Notes: a model not told the origin generated them from the letters alone. A DNA stretch of 60,000 bases from Antedon mediterranea (GCF_964355755.1 NC_092677.1:25826101-25886100), one strand, 5' to 3'. Positions 33,174 through 48,100 are shown, numbered from the stretch's first letter. Translations and numbers: made by a program.

Positions 33174-36100
33174 CTGAAAAAGAATAAGAAGTTGGTGTAG
33201 TTCTTAGATGGTTAACAAAACCCCACCGGTTTGGTTACAGCTGGCGCGAGTTATAAGCTTACCAACTGTGAGGGCAGTTTCTCTCTTTGCACGGCATTTA
33301 CTTGTGTGTGTTTCCCCAAGACGTACCAAACTTGGTTTACTAAATGAAGAGAAATAAAAAACACATTATTTTCCTATATAACAAATAAGGAACCTTGTTA
33401 AAACTGCATTTTGTTTACTCTTTACCTGTTTACTGTGCTTAATTAAACATCCTGAGGCTGAAATCCAACTTTACCACCATTCTAAAGTTTTGTGAAGCCC
33501 TTTTATACTATTTTATTACCACATGTTTACTATGCTATCACTTTACATTTTTGTGTTTTTAATCTTCAGGAAACCCAATTTCATGTTCACCAATATTGTT
33601 TTTGTTTGTTTGTTGTTTGTTTTTATTTCTTTGTACACACACAACATTTACATTTACATCGAAAGAAAAAAATTATACTATTAAAAAAAAGTGTGCAGAA
33701 GGAGCCCAAAATAAGTTTGGAGACAAACTTTAAGTCACGGCCAAAAATAACAAAATATTGAAGGCATAGTAGCCCAGTGTTCATGACACAATTAAGATTT
33801 ATCTTATCTTATCGTACATAATATTTCCTATCCCATAATAGTTACTGTTATTAACAAACTAGAAATGAACATAAAAAAACCACAGCATTGCAAAAAATTG
33901 TAATTAAACCTCCAACCTGCGTCTATCATTGAATATTGAGTGCGATCGTTCTCTTTGATGTCTAATTCAAAATGTAAAATACAAAAAAGTTGCATAATTA
34001 AATTTAAATCACATTTGATAAAACACTAAATCTCTGTCTACACTATCAAATTAGTTTGACAAAAAAGGGTGTGATGTGCCCAAATATGGTACTGATAGTC
34101 CATATATTGGCACATCACGGGTTTTTTTTGTCACATAAAGTTTGATAGTGCAGACAGAGCAAGAGAAGGACTTTCAGTGAACTCTCCCATTATGACACTA
34201 CCACTATCATAACTGGTTCCCTAAATGTCTGGTTATCCTTAATAATAGTTTCAGTTGAATAGAGCTTTTAAGAAAACCTGATCATGCAACAGTACATTCA
34301 ATCATTAAAATGGGACAGACTAATGCATGGTACAAGATAATCAACCAATCAAATAGCAAGTACTGTATACTTAATATTATTTAATTAATTATTCCTAAAC
34401 ACTGCACTTAAAATTTCTACCAAATTACCTTGTTCTCATATCTCTGAATGCAGACAAATAAAAATAAATAAAATCAATTAAATATTCATACCAACACAGA
34501 TAATTTTCTGATAAACAAAGGTGGCCAATAAATGCACCAATAACTATTAATTCAATGGTGCATGGAGAAAAAGAAAAAAAAAACGTTTCATTTAGATTTT
34601 CACTCCTTGAAAATGATTTCAGAGAATTAGAGTTTTGTTGTTATATATTTAGGCAAATTGCCAAGGATAACCATAAGTGACTTCATTCACTATCCTTCTT
34701 AAAGGTGCCAATCCCGTTCACAAGACAAATATATACACAAGATGCTCTACATAAACAAAGTCTTATTACAAGTCTTTGAGAGTGGAGTTATAATTTTTCA
34801 TTAGAAAACATCCAGACATGACAAGGCTTGAACATAGGACCTTTGGATTGGTAGCCAAGCATCATAACCACCAAACCACAACTGTAGTGGAGTGGATGGA
34901 ACAACCAAAAAGCTTGGGATGTCAGTTTAATCATAACACATCTCGCATAACAATTACAATTATATAATAATAATAATTATATTAATTTTAGTCTGTTTTT
35001 TTGTACTATTTTTATACAACTGTACCTGTCGTGCTTCAGTTTGGTTTTCTTGGTCTGACGTTCTCTATGATTTATTAAATAAAACAAACTGTGCTTAATA
35101 AAGTCCATATTAAGAGAATTTCTAAGAATATTTCTATAAATACAGGGGCGGATCCAGCATTATAGATTAGCAAAAAAATAAAAATAGTCATTATTTTATT
35201 TTAAAAAGTTAAATTTTAGGGAGGGGGTCAAAGCCTGTTTAATCCCCGCCTAAATCCGTGCCTGGATGGAATATGCCTACACTAGCATATTTGCATTTCA
35301 ATCAACTCATCTCATAAAAACAACTTTTATTTCTATCAATGGAACAATCCTAATCTAAAAGACGTTCACATTAAAATGCGCAGTAAAATTGCTATATTCA
35401 TTTTATTATAATATGAATAGTAAAGGTTAATGCCCGCCTCATTTAATATATATTTCTAACTACCTGTACATTAATTATTGTATATATTAAATTAAATAAC
35501 AAATGATTCGCAATATACCTTTGGAGTTCTTCAAACAAGTCTCTGAGTGAGATAAAAGACAAATATTTGTATGTATAATTGTATGTACAGTATTAAACTA
35601 TTAAGTAAGTAAAGCTATAATATGGAATAAACAATTGCCAGACAAACAAACCGAAATAAACAAATAAAGATTAGTTTTTTTACATCACTATGTGTGTACA
35701 CATTATAACATAGGATAAAAGGACACTTCCAGATTTGGAGAATAAATAAACAATGTCTGCTGGATGAGGCAGACAAGGCACTCGCCTCGTCTGAAATTTC
35801 ACCATCCACGCCAAATCGCCAGCAGAGATCGTCATATTTTATATTAATAATTATATTTAATGCATTTTTGCCTTGTCTGTTTTTAACCTCTCGCTACGGC
35901 CTTGCCATGTATTTCATTCCTGGGGTATATATCACTTCTTTATATACAGTTATATAAAGATAACAAAATACAAAACTAGGTAACACATTGACACTGCAAT
36001 CATCAATATTAAATATAAACTATACCTCGATGTCTTTTGCTCAGCAGAAGCAGTCCTAGTTGAAGCAGATTTAAAATAATATTTTAAAATATTTAATATT

Positions 36101-39100
36101 TAAATTAAAACTGTGTAATATCCAAACAAATTTCATTTTTTGGTCATCTATTTAAAATTCCTAATTAAACCATATTTTACTAAGATATTAATTTTTACCT
36201 TAAATTTCTAGCCCCTTCTAGCATATCAACCTGTTCCATTCTTATGAAGAAAAAGGTCAAAATAATATCAATAACATAGACTAATCAAAATAGTTTTTCA
36301 TTCATTAAAAAAAAACCCTTTTTTCATAATTAAAACTTATTCATTTTTCTAGCCACAAAGAATAAACTTTTAATTAAATTATACTATATTATTTTAATTA
36401 AATGTAGTGTTTCCTACCTGCTCTCTACCTCATCAACAACTGCCGGATCCAAATCACTTAGCAATATAACAAAAATATCAAATTATTAACGAAAGAAAAC
36501 CTAAACCAATCAGCGATAGTGTTACACATATGAAAAAAAATCTAAACCAATCAGTGATAGTGTTACATAAGGAAATAAACTCTCAACCAATCAGCAAAGT
36601 GTTACATACATTTAAATGAGATCAACAATTGTTCAAAAACCAATCAATAGACCACAAATTTATAAACTGAAACAAAATCAGTAAAATTCACTCACTCAAT
36701 TAATTTCAATCAATGAATCCAAAAATGTTTCCATAAATCAATAGTCAATCAAACCAATCAATCAATCGATAACAATTAATTACAATCAATAAAAACAAAT
36801 ACATAAGTATTTCAGTCAAACCCAATCAATTACTCAGGGAGAAAAATAATCAATAGTCAATATTGAAAACCACAAATAATCATAATCAATTAGCTCAGTT
36901 AATACATCACAACTGATATTCAATGCATCCAAAATCAATCAATCAATCAATTAGTTACTACTCAATAAATGACAACCGATTATAAATCAATTAATCAATA
37001 ATCAATAAGTTACTACTCAGTTAATACATCAAAACTGATAATCAATGCATCCAAAATCAATCAATCAATCAATTAGTTACTACTCAATAAATGACAACTG
37101 AAAATTAATCAATCAATCACAATCAATCAATCAATCAATTAGTTACTACTCAATAAATAACTGAAAATGAATCAATCAATCACAATCAATCAATCAATCA
37201 ATTAGTTACTACTCAATAAATAACAACTGAAAATGAATCAATCAATCACAATCAGTCAATCACAATCAATCAATCAATCAAATAGTTACAACTCAATAAA
37301 TAAAAACTGATAATCAGTCACAATCAATCAATTAGTTAATACTCAGTTAATACATCACAACTGATAACCAATGCATACAAAATCAATCATAAACAATTAA
37401 TCAATAACAACTGATAATCAATCAATCAATCAATTAATCAATAGCAATATTGCATATTATTAAATACAAAGATTTAGACAAATAGTATAAATATTAAATA
37501 CTAAAAAGGAACAATAAGAATACAAATGTGTTTTCTTCCTTTTACAGTAAATACTTACATTATTATTGATTATTATGAGTGCAAAATTAATTTCATATTA
37601 GTATATCACACTCAAACTTTAAAATTAAAGAAATTAGAACAGAACTATAATAAATTGCAACTAAAGTACAAACAATGCCACCAGGCAAAGTTTTGCATTC
37701 TTAAAAAAAAACCAGAGTGCATCAATATGAGAGAATCACACTAAAAAATAACACTATTACAGAGATCAGGATGTACAGAGACTGCAAATAAGACATTACC
37801 TCTGTTGAATAACATTAGTAACTGATCCACTAATTTTTCAAATAAAAGAAAATCATATAATAACATACTAAATATGGACTACTTTATACACTCCTTTAGG
37901 AGGATGGTGTGGAGGTTGGTTGGACACCCAGTTGATACTAAAAACACAAACCAACTACAAGGGTATCAGTTCAAGAGAACCAACGACGGCCATCCAGCAA
38001 AACCCGGCAAACCCTAGAGAGGAGATAGGCACCACTGGGAGATATGGCTTATGCCTGTGTATCACATCATGATGAGTACTACTACTAATTCCTTTATGGA
38101 AGGACTTGGTGCACGGTATCTCATCTGCTATGCCCCTATGATCCTCTAGGTCATGGGCCAACTAGAGCTAGATACACGAATTTGTTGAGTTGGTTTACAA
38201 AACACGTGGACACATTATAAAGTTAAGTGGACTAGGAATGATGGTTAAAGTTGAGAATTAACAATTCGATGATAAACTGCAACTACACATACATTTTTAC
38301 CTAGATTCTGACAAAAATACTGATAAACTATTTCTGGTGGTGGTATAAAGTTTACGAGAGACAATACTCAACTTGTTTAGTATGACTTAATTTTATGTAT
38401 ACATTTTTAATTTACATACTAACCTCTCGATCGAAGAAATGTGATATTAACATGAATTCCGCTAGAACACAGACCAGGCTGCTCGTCAGCTCAGTTAAAT
38501 GCTTTGAACTGATACCCCAAGCAGTACAAAGCAGATAGAGTACAAAACAGAGTGACATCACATGTGATACCATTTCTTAAGCTCTGTCTACACTATCAAA
38601 CATAAAAAAAATGTGATGTGCCCATATATGGACATGATAATGTCATATCACTACCATATAAGGCATATCACTGCCATATTTAGGCACATCACACTTTTTT
38701 TGTCAAACAAGTTTTATAGTATAGACAGAGTTTTAGAAGATATTCATGGTTAGTTGAATACTCATGGGTCAACCATAACGGTTTATTCCGAAAAGCCTAA
38801 ACAAATTGTTTGCAATAAACCACCACTCTTTTATCCTAAAAAAATTAAATGTTTTTCAGATTTAAAATTCTTTTGAAAAGAAAGGGGGTCACATGTTACT
38901 GTGATGTCATCGATTTCTAAACCAATAAGATGTCATACCTTCTAATCTTTGGCAGTACAAGTACAGTGTTCTTGTGATCATCTGTTTTCTGTGCAGCTTG
39001 TGCTAGTTGCTGCTGCCTCAGCTGTTCTAACTGTTTTTCTATTTCCATCTCTACAAAGTAGTTGATCACTTCGATCGGCTCAATATTGTCAATGGCCGAG

Positions 39101-42100
39101 CCATCTGGCGCCATGTCAAAGGTCACTATGCAAATTTTAAAAAATCATAGTAAACTTTGCGAATAGTCAGAATTCAAATGAGGCAAGGTTACCCAAATAA
39201 CAACAACAAATTTAATAATCAGTAAAAAGGTTCTCCACATTAAAATACTGTGGGTCCGTGGAGGGCCTAATCCGAATTTCCTCATAGTTTCCAGTTAAGC
39301 TCAAGGACCAGTATTAATACCTTTACCTTTATTGTTGCTGCTTTTAATACTAAAATGTAGTAAATAAATGGTTTAAACGAGAAAGAAAATTCATTTCTGT
39401 CATACCTGTTATTGGTTTTGAATCATCAGGACTTTCATTTGGGCTGCTGTTATCTTTAGCTGCGGACCCCAGAGACTGTGGACTTGAACCATCCATCTAA
39501 AAGATGAAAAAAAGGTAAAACATTGACATCGGTGTACCAATAAAACATTACCTTAAGCTCTGTCGACACTATGAAACTAGTTTGAAAAAACGTGTGATGT
39601 GAAAGATGGTAATGATATGCTTAAATATGGTAGTCCTATGACATCACATTTTCATATAAAGTTTCATAGTGTAGACAGAGCTTTAGTATATACAAAATAA
39701 TGTATTATACCTTTTGGCCTTTCTTTAAGATGCTCTTCGTTGGTGATGTTGTTGGAGTTGGCCAACCACTGCTGTTGTCTCCAGATGTACGTCCTCCTGG
39801 CCGTCTCTGAATTTTGCCGGATACTTTACCTTTCTTAAGATTATCCAGTGTTTTTTTTAAATGGTTCTATACCAAGACATAAAATAAAAGATAACAAATA
39901 CAAGTATAATAGTGTATTGAAACTTTAAGTTGGGGTGAAAGTTGGCGACTACAATTTGAGTTGGTCAATAAAAATTATATGGACATAAAGAAAGTCTTAA
40001 ATGGTTGAGTTGCAGTTTTCACACCACCTTTATCAGAAATGAGTATTTTTTATTAACATACCTCATATTGAGATAGTAGAACACTTATAACTAATCTGGA
40101 TTTAGTGATAACTTCAAAGCTCTGTCTACACTATCAATCCTTAGGTGACAAAAAAAAATGTGATGTGCCCATATATGGACATCATGATGTCATATCAGTA
40201 CCATATTTGGAAATATCACTACCATATTTAGGCACACCACACCTTTTTTGTCAAACTAGTTTGATAGTGTAGATAGAGTTTAAATATAAATGACCTGTTT
40301 ACCTTGAACAGCGTGGTCCATTTCACCACCCACATTTTGCACATAACTATTAACTCCTTCTTTCGGTTATCGTCATCTAAGTTCCAGACGTCCCAACTAT
40401 CGAGTTCTCGGAAGAAATAATTATGCGTGTCTTGTAGACCAATCAGGATCAACATGTCATGAACCAGTTCTCTGTAGAAATAATTGATAAAGAAAAACAC
40501 ATTTAAATAAAATATTTTAAACAATAAAATCAACACAATATCTGACTATATAGTATTCTGCATTTGCTGAGTTTTATTTCAAAATAAAAATTTTTTTTTG
40601 TTGTTGTAAATTTACCTAACTTGGCGATCACCATCCAAAAACTGTACCATTGCCTCAATGATGAAATCTTGCTCATAAATGCCCATAGCACATAACAACT
40701 TTAGACCACTAACAATAAACATCTAAACATTACAAAATAAAAACACATTCAATGTTAATTTTTAAACAGATACTACATGGTGGATCAAAACGACACTTCT
40801 CTCTCTCTCTCTCTTGAGAAGTAAAAATAGGGCCTCTTTCCATCTATGTCACCCATTCTCACCAGTGAGTGATGTTTATTAGTGTACCTTGTGATGAATC
40901 TCTGCTGCTATGCTTTTCAACTATCATTAGACTTATCAGCTCTGTTGCATTGAGTTTAAAGTTAAGGGAAAACCATCCAACCATGACCCAACAAAGTGTT
41001 CTCCTGAATAGGGCTTGACCATAGTGTTAAAACATATATTTCCCCTTGTTTCACAGGAAAGTGTCTCCTTAAGTTTGTCCTCTTTAATAAAGGTGTTCCC
41101 CTTATAGTACAGTAGAACCATATTTAAGGTTACACCACCAGGACCCAACAAAGTGTTCCTTAATAAGGATGTCTCCTGAATAGGGCTAGACCATAGTTTT
41201 TAAACATATATTTCCCCTTGTTCATTACACAGGCAGGTGTATCCCCAAAATAAGGTTGTCCCAAATGAAGGGTTCTACTGAAAAGCTCTGTCCACACTAT
41301 CAAACTTTATGTAACAAAAAAATGTGATGTGCTCATAAAACATGATGTCATATCACTACCATATTTGGGCACTTAACATTTTTTTTGTCAAACTAGTTTG
41401 ATAGTGTAGACTGAGCTTTACCTTTTGTTCTTCATCACTACAAGATGGTCCATTGTTCTTGTTTAAAGTGCTTATCATCGTCTCGTACACAGCTCGCGAG
41501 TTTGACAGCTGCTCTTGCTGGTTCAGCACCGCAATCGCTTCTGTAATTGGACTCTTCATCCCAAAGTCGGCTATCTTTACCAGTTTCAAAAGCATTGTAA
41601 CAAAATTGACAATGGTCCACGGCTTTGGAAATGACTATAAAAAAAGGCTTATGTTATTTACTGTCAAGTATATTTGGCAACAATTTGTAGGACATGAGCT
41701 GAGCCACATCTATGATGATAAGACCAAAAGGGACACCCGAGCATCCAGAAGGAGACACCAGCAGAAAGCTGAACATCAGACGAGTGATGGCGTGAATCAC
41801 AGAGCCATGACAAATGACAGGTCATCACAGAGTCATTTGCGTAATTAAGGCTATTGAAAATAGCTGAAACGTAGCACGTGAGTACTTGATAATTGGTTTA
41901 TCGAAAGCAAAATTTTTCATACAATTTGTATGCATACTGCAGGTTGTACAACGGTATATTCTACACTATGAATGAGCTGCATTTTTTTTAAATGACAAGA
42001 ATTTAGTAATTACTTACATTAACGTTAGCATCTGGGAAGTACTTCTCAAACCAATCTGATCCTTTGAATTGAGTGAAAAAATCTGGTAGTGGTGTCGGGG

Positions 42101-45100
42101 GTCTCGGTGGCGACGGTGTCGGTAACGGAGGTGGTGATGGTGTTTTTGGTTTCGGAGGGATAAATTCCTCAATCTTTTTCATTGGTTTGATTTCCCTAGG
42201 TCTGGGTGGAGGCACGTTCTCGACAACAGGCTCAGGAGGTGGAGCTGCGGGTGGGGTTGGTGGAGGGGTGAAATCGGACTGATCATCCTCAATTTCCTTT
42301 GCTATTGTACTCTTTGTAATGTCAATATCAAACTGATCAAAGAAACTGGAATGAGCTGGTTGTTCGACCTCTTTGACCTCTGGAGTCACAACTGGTTCCT
42401 TGGTTGACTACGAAAAATTAAGAAATAAATTAATAATTTATGAGACAATAGTATGATAGGTATATAACTTTCAATTGGGTACTAAAGTTACAATATTAAA
42501 TCAATAATTTAAAATATAAACCATACCTCGTCCTCTTCATCCCATACAAAAACACGCTGAAAAGAGCAACAAAATGAATAATAATGAGATAAATCAATGA
42601 ATATTTATAACATCAATGAATATTTATAACATTAATGAATATTTATAACATCAATGAATAGTTATAACATCATGAATATTTATAACATCAATGAATATTT
42701 ATAACATCAATGAATATTTATAACATCAATGAATATTTATAACATCAATGAATATTTTGAACATCAATGAATATTTTGAACATCAATGAATATTTTGAAT
42801 AATGAATAATAATTTTCCTCTTCACAAAGAATACATTAATGATAATCACAAAATGATTAATCCCATGTTGATGACTGCATGATGCAAAATGAATAATTCA
42901 TGAGATAAACAATGAATATTTATAACACTAATGAATATTCATATTGGCAATTAATATTAATTTTCCTCTTCAAAAAGAATACAATGATAATCACAAAATG
43001 ATTCATTTCATGTTGATAATTGTTTGATGATGATGCATCTAAATTATGAACAAAAAAATATTAATTAATAATATAAACATAATAAACATAATGAGAATAT
43101 CTAATGTGATGAATAATGTTATTAAGTGTAAAACCAGGATGGTGAAAATATTTGATTTCAACTTCCTGGTAAAATCAAGAACGGTAATAACTTATTTTTA
43201 CGCCCAAAAGTACTAAACCCATGCTATAAGGTATGATGCTTAAATATTGATTTTTTGCCATGAAAATCCTAGAACACAAGATCCCAGGATTGGTATAACA
43301 TTACAAGCATGTATTCCTGAACAACAAAAGATGAAGCTATGATTTGGTTGGTTGGTTGGTTGCTGTTGCGATACTCAAGTATCTTTATGAAGTGCAAATT
43401 ACTGTGGCAGTCATCACCTCACAGGTTCCAATGAGTGCTATTTTAACTGCCATTTATTCTTCTGGGGCACAAACAAGGACCCAACTAACTCATGGTTTGT
43501 CTTTGCCTCAGACAAGAATATACAGTGCATTTTAATTTGATAATATTGCAATTCAAATAATGAAAGCATAAATGAAAACAATTAAAATTTAAAAGCAATG
43601 ACAGAAGCAATATGAAATTTGTTTTTGCGTAGGTTGATCATTTTCAATTAAAATTTTACCAAATTTTCTGGCAATTTATGGGAGGTAGTTTTCACTGGTG
43701 AGGTATAACTAATACTTTTCTTGAATTCTTGAGACAATTTTTGTTTTGGTGGTTCAACCTTTATCTCGTCTGGCTTCTGTGCGTGCTTTATATTTTTTTT
43801 ATCAATATCAATATGCACTACTTTTTTAGACTTTAGTAGGATAAAAAAGAAATGTTAGTTTAAAAGAAAAAATAACAATAACAACTTTAAGATGAAAATA
43901 ACAATTGGCAATTAACATATGATTAATAACAGAACATGCACATTTTCTATAACAGAACAGAATAACATTTTTTGATAAAAAATAATTATTCATTTAACAT
44001 AAAAATAAAATAGTTGAATAACATACCAATTATTGAATGATTACTGTACATTAATTTTTATAACAACATGCAGTATATACAACCAATACAAAAAAATAAG
44101 GTACAGTCAACTCTCCTGAATCGGACACCCTTGGGCTAGTCAATGTCCGAATGAATCCCTTGGGCTAGCCAATGTCCGAATGAATCCCTTGGGCTAGTCA
44201 ATGTCCGAATGAATCCCTTGGGCTAGCCAATGTCCGAATGAATCCCTTGGGCTAGCCAATGTCCGAATGAATTATAAATAATAGGAAAGAAATTGTGACA
44301 TTTGACATCTTATAAAAATTCTAGGTTTAGGAGGGAGTTTTCCAAATGGAGTTTTGGCTTTGAGAGAGTTTCCAAATGGAGGTCTGGCTTTGAGAGAGTT
44401 TCCTAATGGAGGTCTGGCTTTGAGAGAGTTTCCAAATGGAGGTCTGACTTTGAGAGAGTTTCCAAATGGAGGTCTGGCTTTGAGAGAGTTTCCAGATGGA
44501 GGTCTGGCTTTGAGAGAGTTTCCAAATGGAAGTCGGACTTTGAGAGAGTTTCCAGATGGAGGTCTGGCTATGAGAGAGTTTCCAAATAGAGGTCTGGCTA
44601 TGAGAGAGTTTCCAGATGGAGGTCTGGCTTTGAGAGAGTTTCCAAATGGAAGTCGGACTTTGAGAGAGTTTCCAAATGGAGGTCTGGCTTTGAGAGAGTT
44701 TCCAGATGGAGGTCTGGCTATGAGAGAGTTTCCAAATAGAGGTCTGGCTATGAGAGAGTTTCCAGATGGAGGTCTGGCTTTGAGAGAGTTTCCAAATGGA
44801 AGTCGGACTTTGAGAGAGTTTCCAAATGGAGGTCTGGCTTTGAGAGAGTTTCCAAATGGAAGTCTGACTTTGAGAGAGTTTCCAAATGGAGGTCTGGCTT
44901 TGAGAGAGTTTCCAAATGGAGGTCTGGCTATGAGAGAGTTTTCAGATGGAGGTCTGGCTTTGAGAGAGTTTCCAAATGGAAGTCGGACTTTGAGAGAGTT
45001 TCTAAATGGAGGTCTGGCTTTGAGAGAGTTTCCAAATGGAGGTCTGGCTTTGATCGAGTTTCCAGCTGGAGGTCTGACTTTCAGAGAGTTGACTGTATGC

Positions 45101-48100
45101 AATATTAAATAACATTAGTATGTATATTATGTAGCCAACTGTAGCTGAAATGAGCCAACTAAACAGACTTAGGAATTTCCTAATTTATTTCAACATTTAT
45201 ATAAAATAATCATTGCAACAAATTATACAAGTTTACAACACATGCAACAACATTTATTTTCAACAAGAAATGTGTGTATACCTCTTCACTTTCAGACTGA
45301 AATAATAGAAAAATATTTGAATTAAAAAATAAACTTCTCAAGCATCTAATAATGTATCGAAGTTAAGCCCACCCTGGGGGTAAAAACCTACAGTACTATT
45401 GGTTATAAACATATTTATTTGGAGAAACAATCTCAGTCTAGAAAAATACTTGAATTGAAAAATAAACATCTGAAGCATCTAAAAATGAATCAAGTTTAAG
45501 CCCACCCTGGGGTTATAAGTCTACTATTGGTTATAAACACATTCCTATATTTGGAGCAACAATCTCATTGTCAAATTTATGATAAATATTTAGATTAAAA
45601 AGCGGTTTGCTTACTCTTTTTTTACTTTCAATTTCTGCAAGTTGCTCTTCGGTCAATGCTGGTGGCCTGTACCTCTGTTCCGCCACCTTCTGCGTTACCT
45701 CTTTAGGCCACAATAGCCGTACCAGTACAGAGTTAGGAATAAATCCCATTGGATGAATTGGGAATGGCGTTTCTCTCTTTGAAGCTGACTCGGGTCCGTC
45801 ATTGGACTCTGGAGGTGCTTTGCAAGTGGAATGATGTGGGAAAAACCCCGATTGTTCAAATTCTAATTTTAAATGAGAAACATATCAAATTAAGTTACAA
45901 TTTTGCTTTGGATAAATTGGATATTTTTAGTCTACCTTCTAGATCATTTAATCGTCCAAAACCCAGATTGTTCAAATTCTAATTTTAGAAATCAGAAACA
46001 CTTAAAATTCAATTTCACTTGGACTGATTTTATTTTCTTATTCTTTGTAGGATATATGGTAGTGATATGACATCATTATGTCCATATATGGGCACATTAC
46101 ATTCAACTAAAAATACTAAGCATTACGACTACGCTACCTGCATCCCACATTGTCTCTGGTTGTTGCCGTTTTTTTACCCTATCCGGGCTAAAGTTATCTT
46201 CCTCAGGCACTTTCTCCGCATTGTTTTCATTGTGTATTATTTGCCAGTATCTATGGAATGCCCTTTCTTTGGTTCCTGGCGGAGGTGCTGGTTTCTTTTT
46301 GCTACCTAACTCTCCATCACGAATCTTCTTTAATTCAATATCCCTCGCAGCTAGAACGGAATACGCCTTTGAGAAAAACAATTATAATTTAGTCACGTTT
46401 AAATCGTAATTGATAGCTCTGTCTACACTATCAAACTTTATCAGACACAAAATGTGATTTGCCCATATATGGACATGATGATTTCATATCACTACCATAT
46501 TTGGGCACATCACAATTTTTTGTCAAACTAGTTTGATAGTGTGGACAGAGCTTTTAGTCTAAAACCTGTCAACATTATAGTTTACAAGAGTAAGTTTTAG
46601 TTTGGGAAGGTCAAAGGGCATGTAGATATTTGAACCTAGAGCTCACTAGGGAGGAAGAATAAGTATATCTAACTTGTTATATGGCCAATAAAAGAATAAA
46701 ATACTTTATACAACATTTGTTTACCTTTTGTTTTTCTTCCCTTTCCTTTACAATTCCTTCACTTTCTTCTTCAGTAAGAATGTCAACAAAACTTTCAAAT
46801 CTAAATCGGTAAATGGAAGAAGATGGTACTTTATATAAAGCTCTGTCTACACTATCAAACTTTATATGACAAAAAAATGTCATGTGCCCATATATGGACA
46901 TGATGATGTCATATCACTACCATATTTGGGCATATCACTACCACATTAGAGCACATCACACTCTTTTGTCAAACTAGTTTGATAGTTTAGACAGAGCTTA
47001 AAGGAATAATGTTTCTCAGTGTATACTGTTCCTGAAACAAAAGATTTCCATGTTTCCAACTAACAAGACGCTAAAAGAGTGTCTGATTACAGTTGTTTCC
47101 TATGGAAATTTTAGTTTGACATGCATGAACGAACACTAGAAAAGTGGTAACATAAACGCTGTAAATGACTCACCGAAAGAGTGACGAATGAGCAGATTTC
47201 AATCTTTTTTTATCCATTGGATTCAAAGTTTCCAAGATATCCTCGTCATATGGAATTACTGGTTCTGTTGCCATGGTAGGAAATCGCATGGATACCATTT
47301 TGAACAAGTAGTTTCTTGGTAAAACTAAAATTAAGATTAGTGTTAATGATAATAATAATAAATCAAACTACATTGTAAAATAATTAATATAGACGAAAAG
47401 TAGAATTCTTAAGATCTGTCTAGACCAATAAACTAGTTTGACAAAAAAAAGTGTCACATTTTTTTTGTCACATCAAGTTTGATAGTGTAGACAGAGCTTT
47501 AAAAGAAAGCTCACATGCACTGTGGTCCATCCTATGCATGTGTTTTCCAATCCCTATCATAAGGTCTGCTTTTTCACTGAAGAAATTCAAGCTTAGCGGT
47601 TCAGCATTCAGCCGTACAATTCTGAAAAATAAAAACAAGAATTTCTGTCAAAGACTTATTGGATTGACAGTTATTCTAAACCTCTGTCTACAATATAAAA
47701 CTTTATGTGACAAAAAATGTGGTGTGCCCATATATGGACATAATGATGTCATATCACTACCATATTTGGGCAAATCACACTAGTGTGATAGTGTAGACAG
47801 AGCTCTACACTTGCTATATGAAGTTTCTTTACAACCTCATACAGTGTTTGTGGACAAAACGCTAAAAAAAGAATTATTATAAAAATCTTTACCTTACGAG
47901 TCTGTTTCTCTGATCCCAGATTCTAATAGTACTATCTAGGCTGGAAGACGCAAACAGCCTCATTCTTGGGCAGCAACTGATGCCTGTTATCATGTCAATA
48001 TGATCATCATCAGGGCTATGATCGTATCGGCCTAGAAAAATATAAATTTTGCACCAATCAACTCAGTTATAAACTCACATCGCCAGACTTCTTCTTATGC

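Noticed and set aside
38280-38320. Exon-like TCAG...TAG|GTAAAA near 38310
   Set aside because: In the required phase it is interrupted by a stop, and the alternative is only 7 nt.
38424-38461. 38-nt block with CTAG acceptor and GAG|GTTAGT donor in the WD40 gene
   Set aside because: Its length breaks the phase between exons 27 and 28: the required frame has a stop (TAA), while the open frames do not match the next exon.
41453-41848. Plus-strand frame of 131 codons
   Set aside because: The first half is antisense to WD40 exon 22 and the second half is a retroelement remnant; not a gene.
42073-42282. Glycine-rich plus-strand frame
   Set aside because: Antisense of the proline-rich exon 21.
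44272-45112. Frames of 252 and 276 codons on opposite strands
   Set aside because: Product of the 30-bp minisatellite in a transposon-like element; no start context, domain or splice support.
46067-46409. Plus-strand frames of 62-80 codons
   Set aside because: Antisense to WD40 exon 16.
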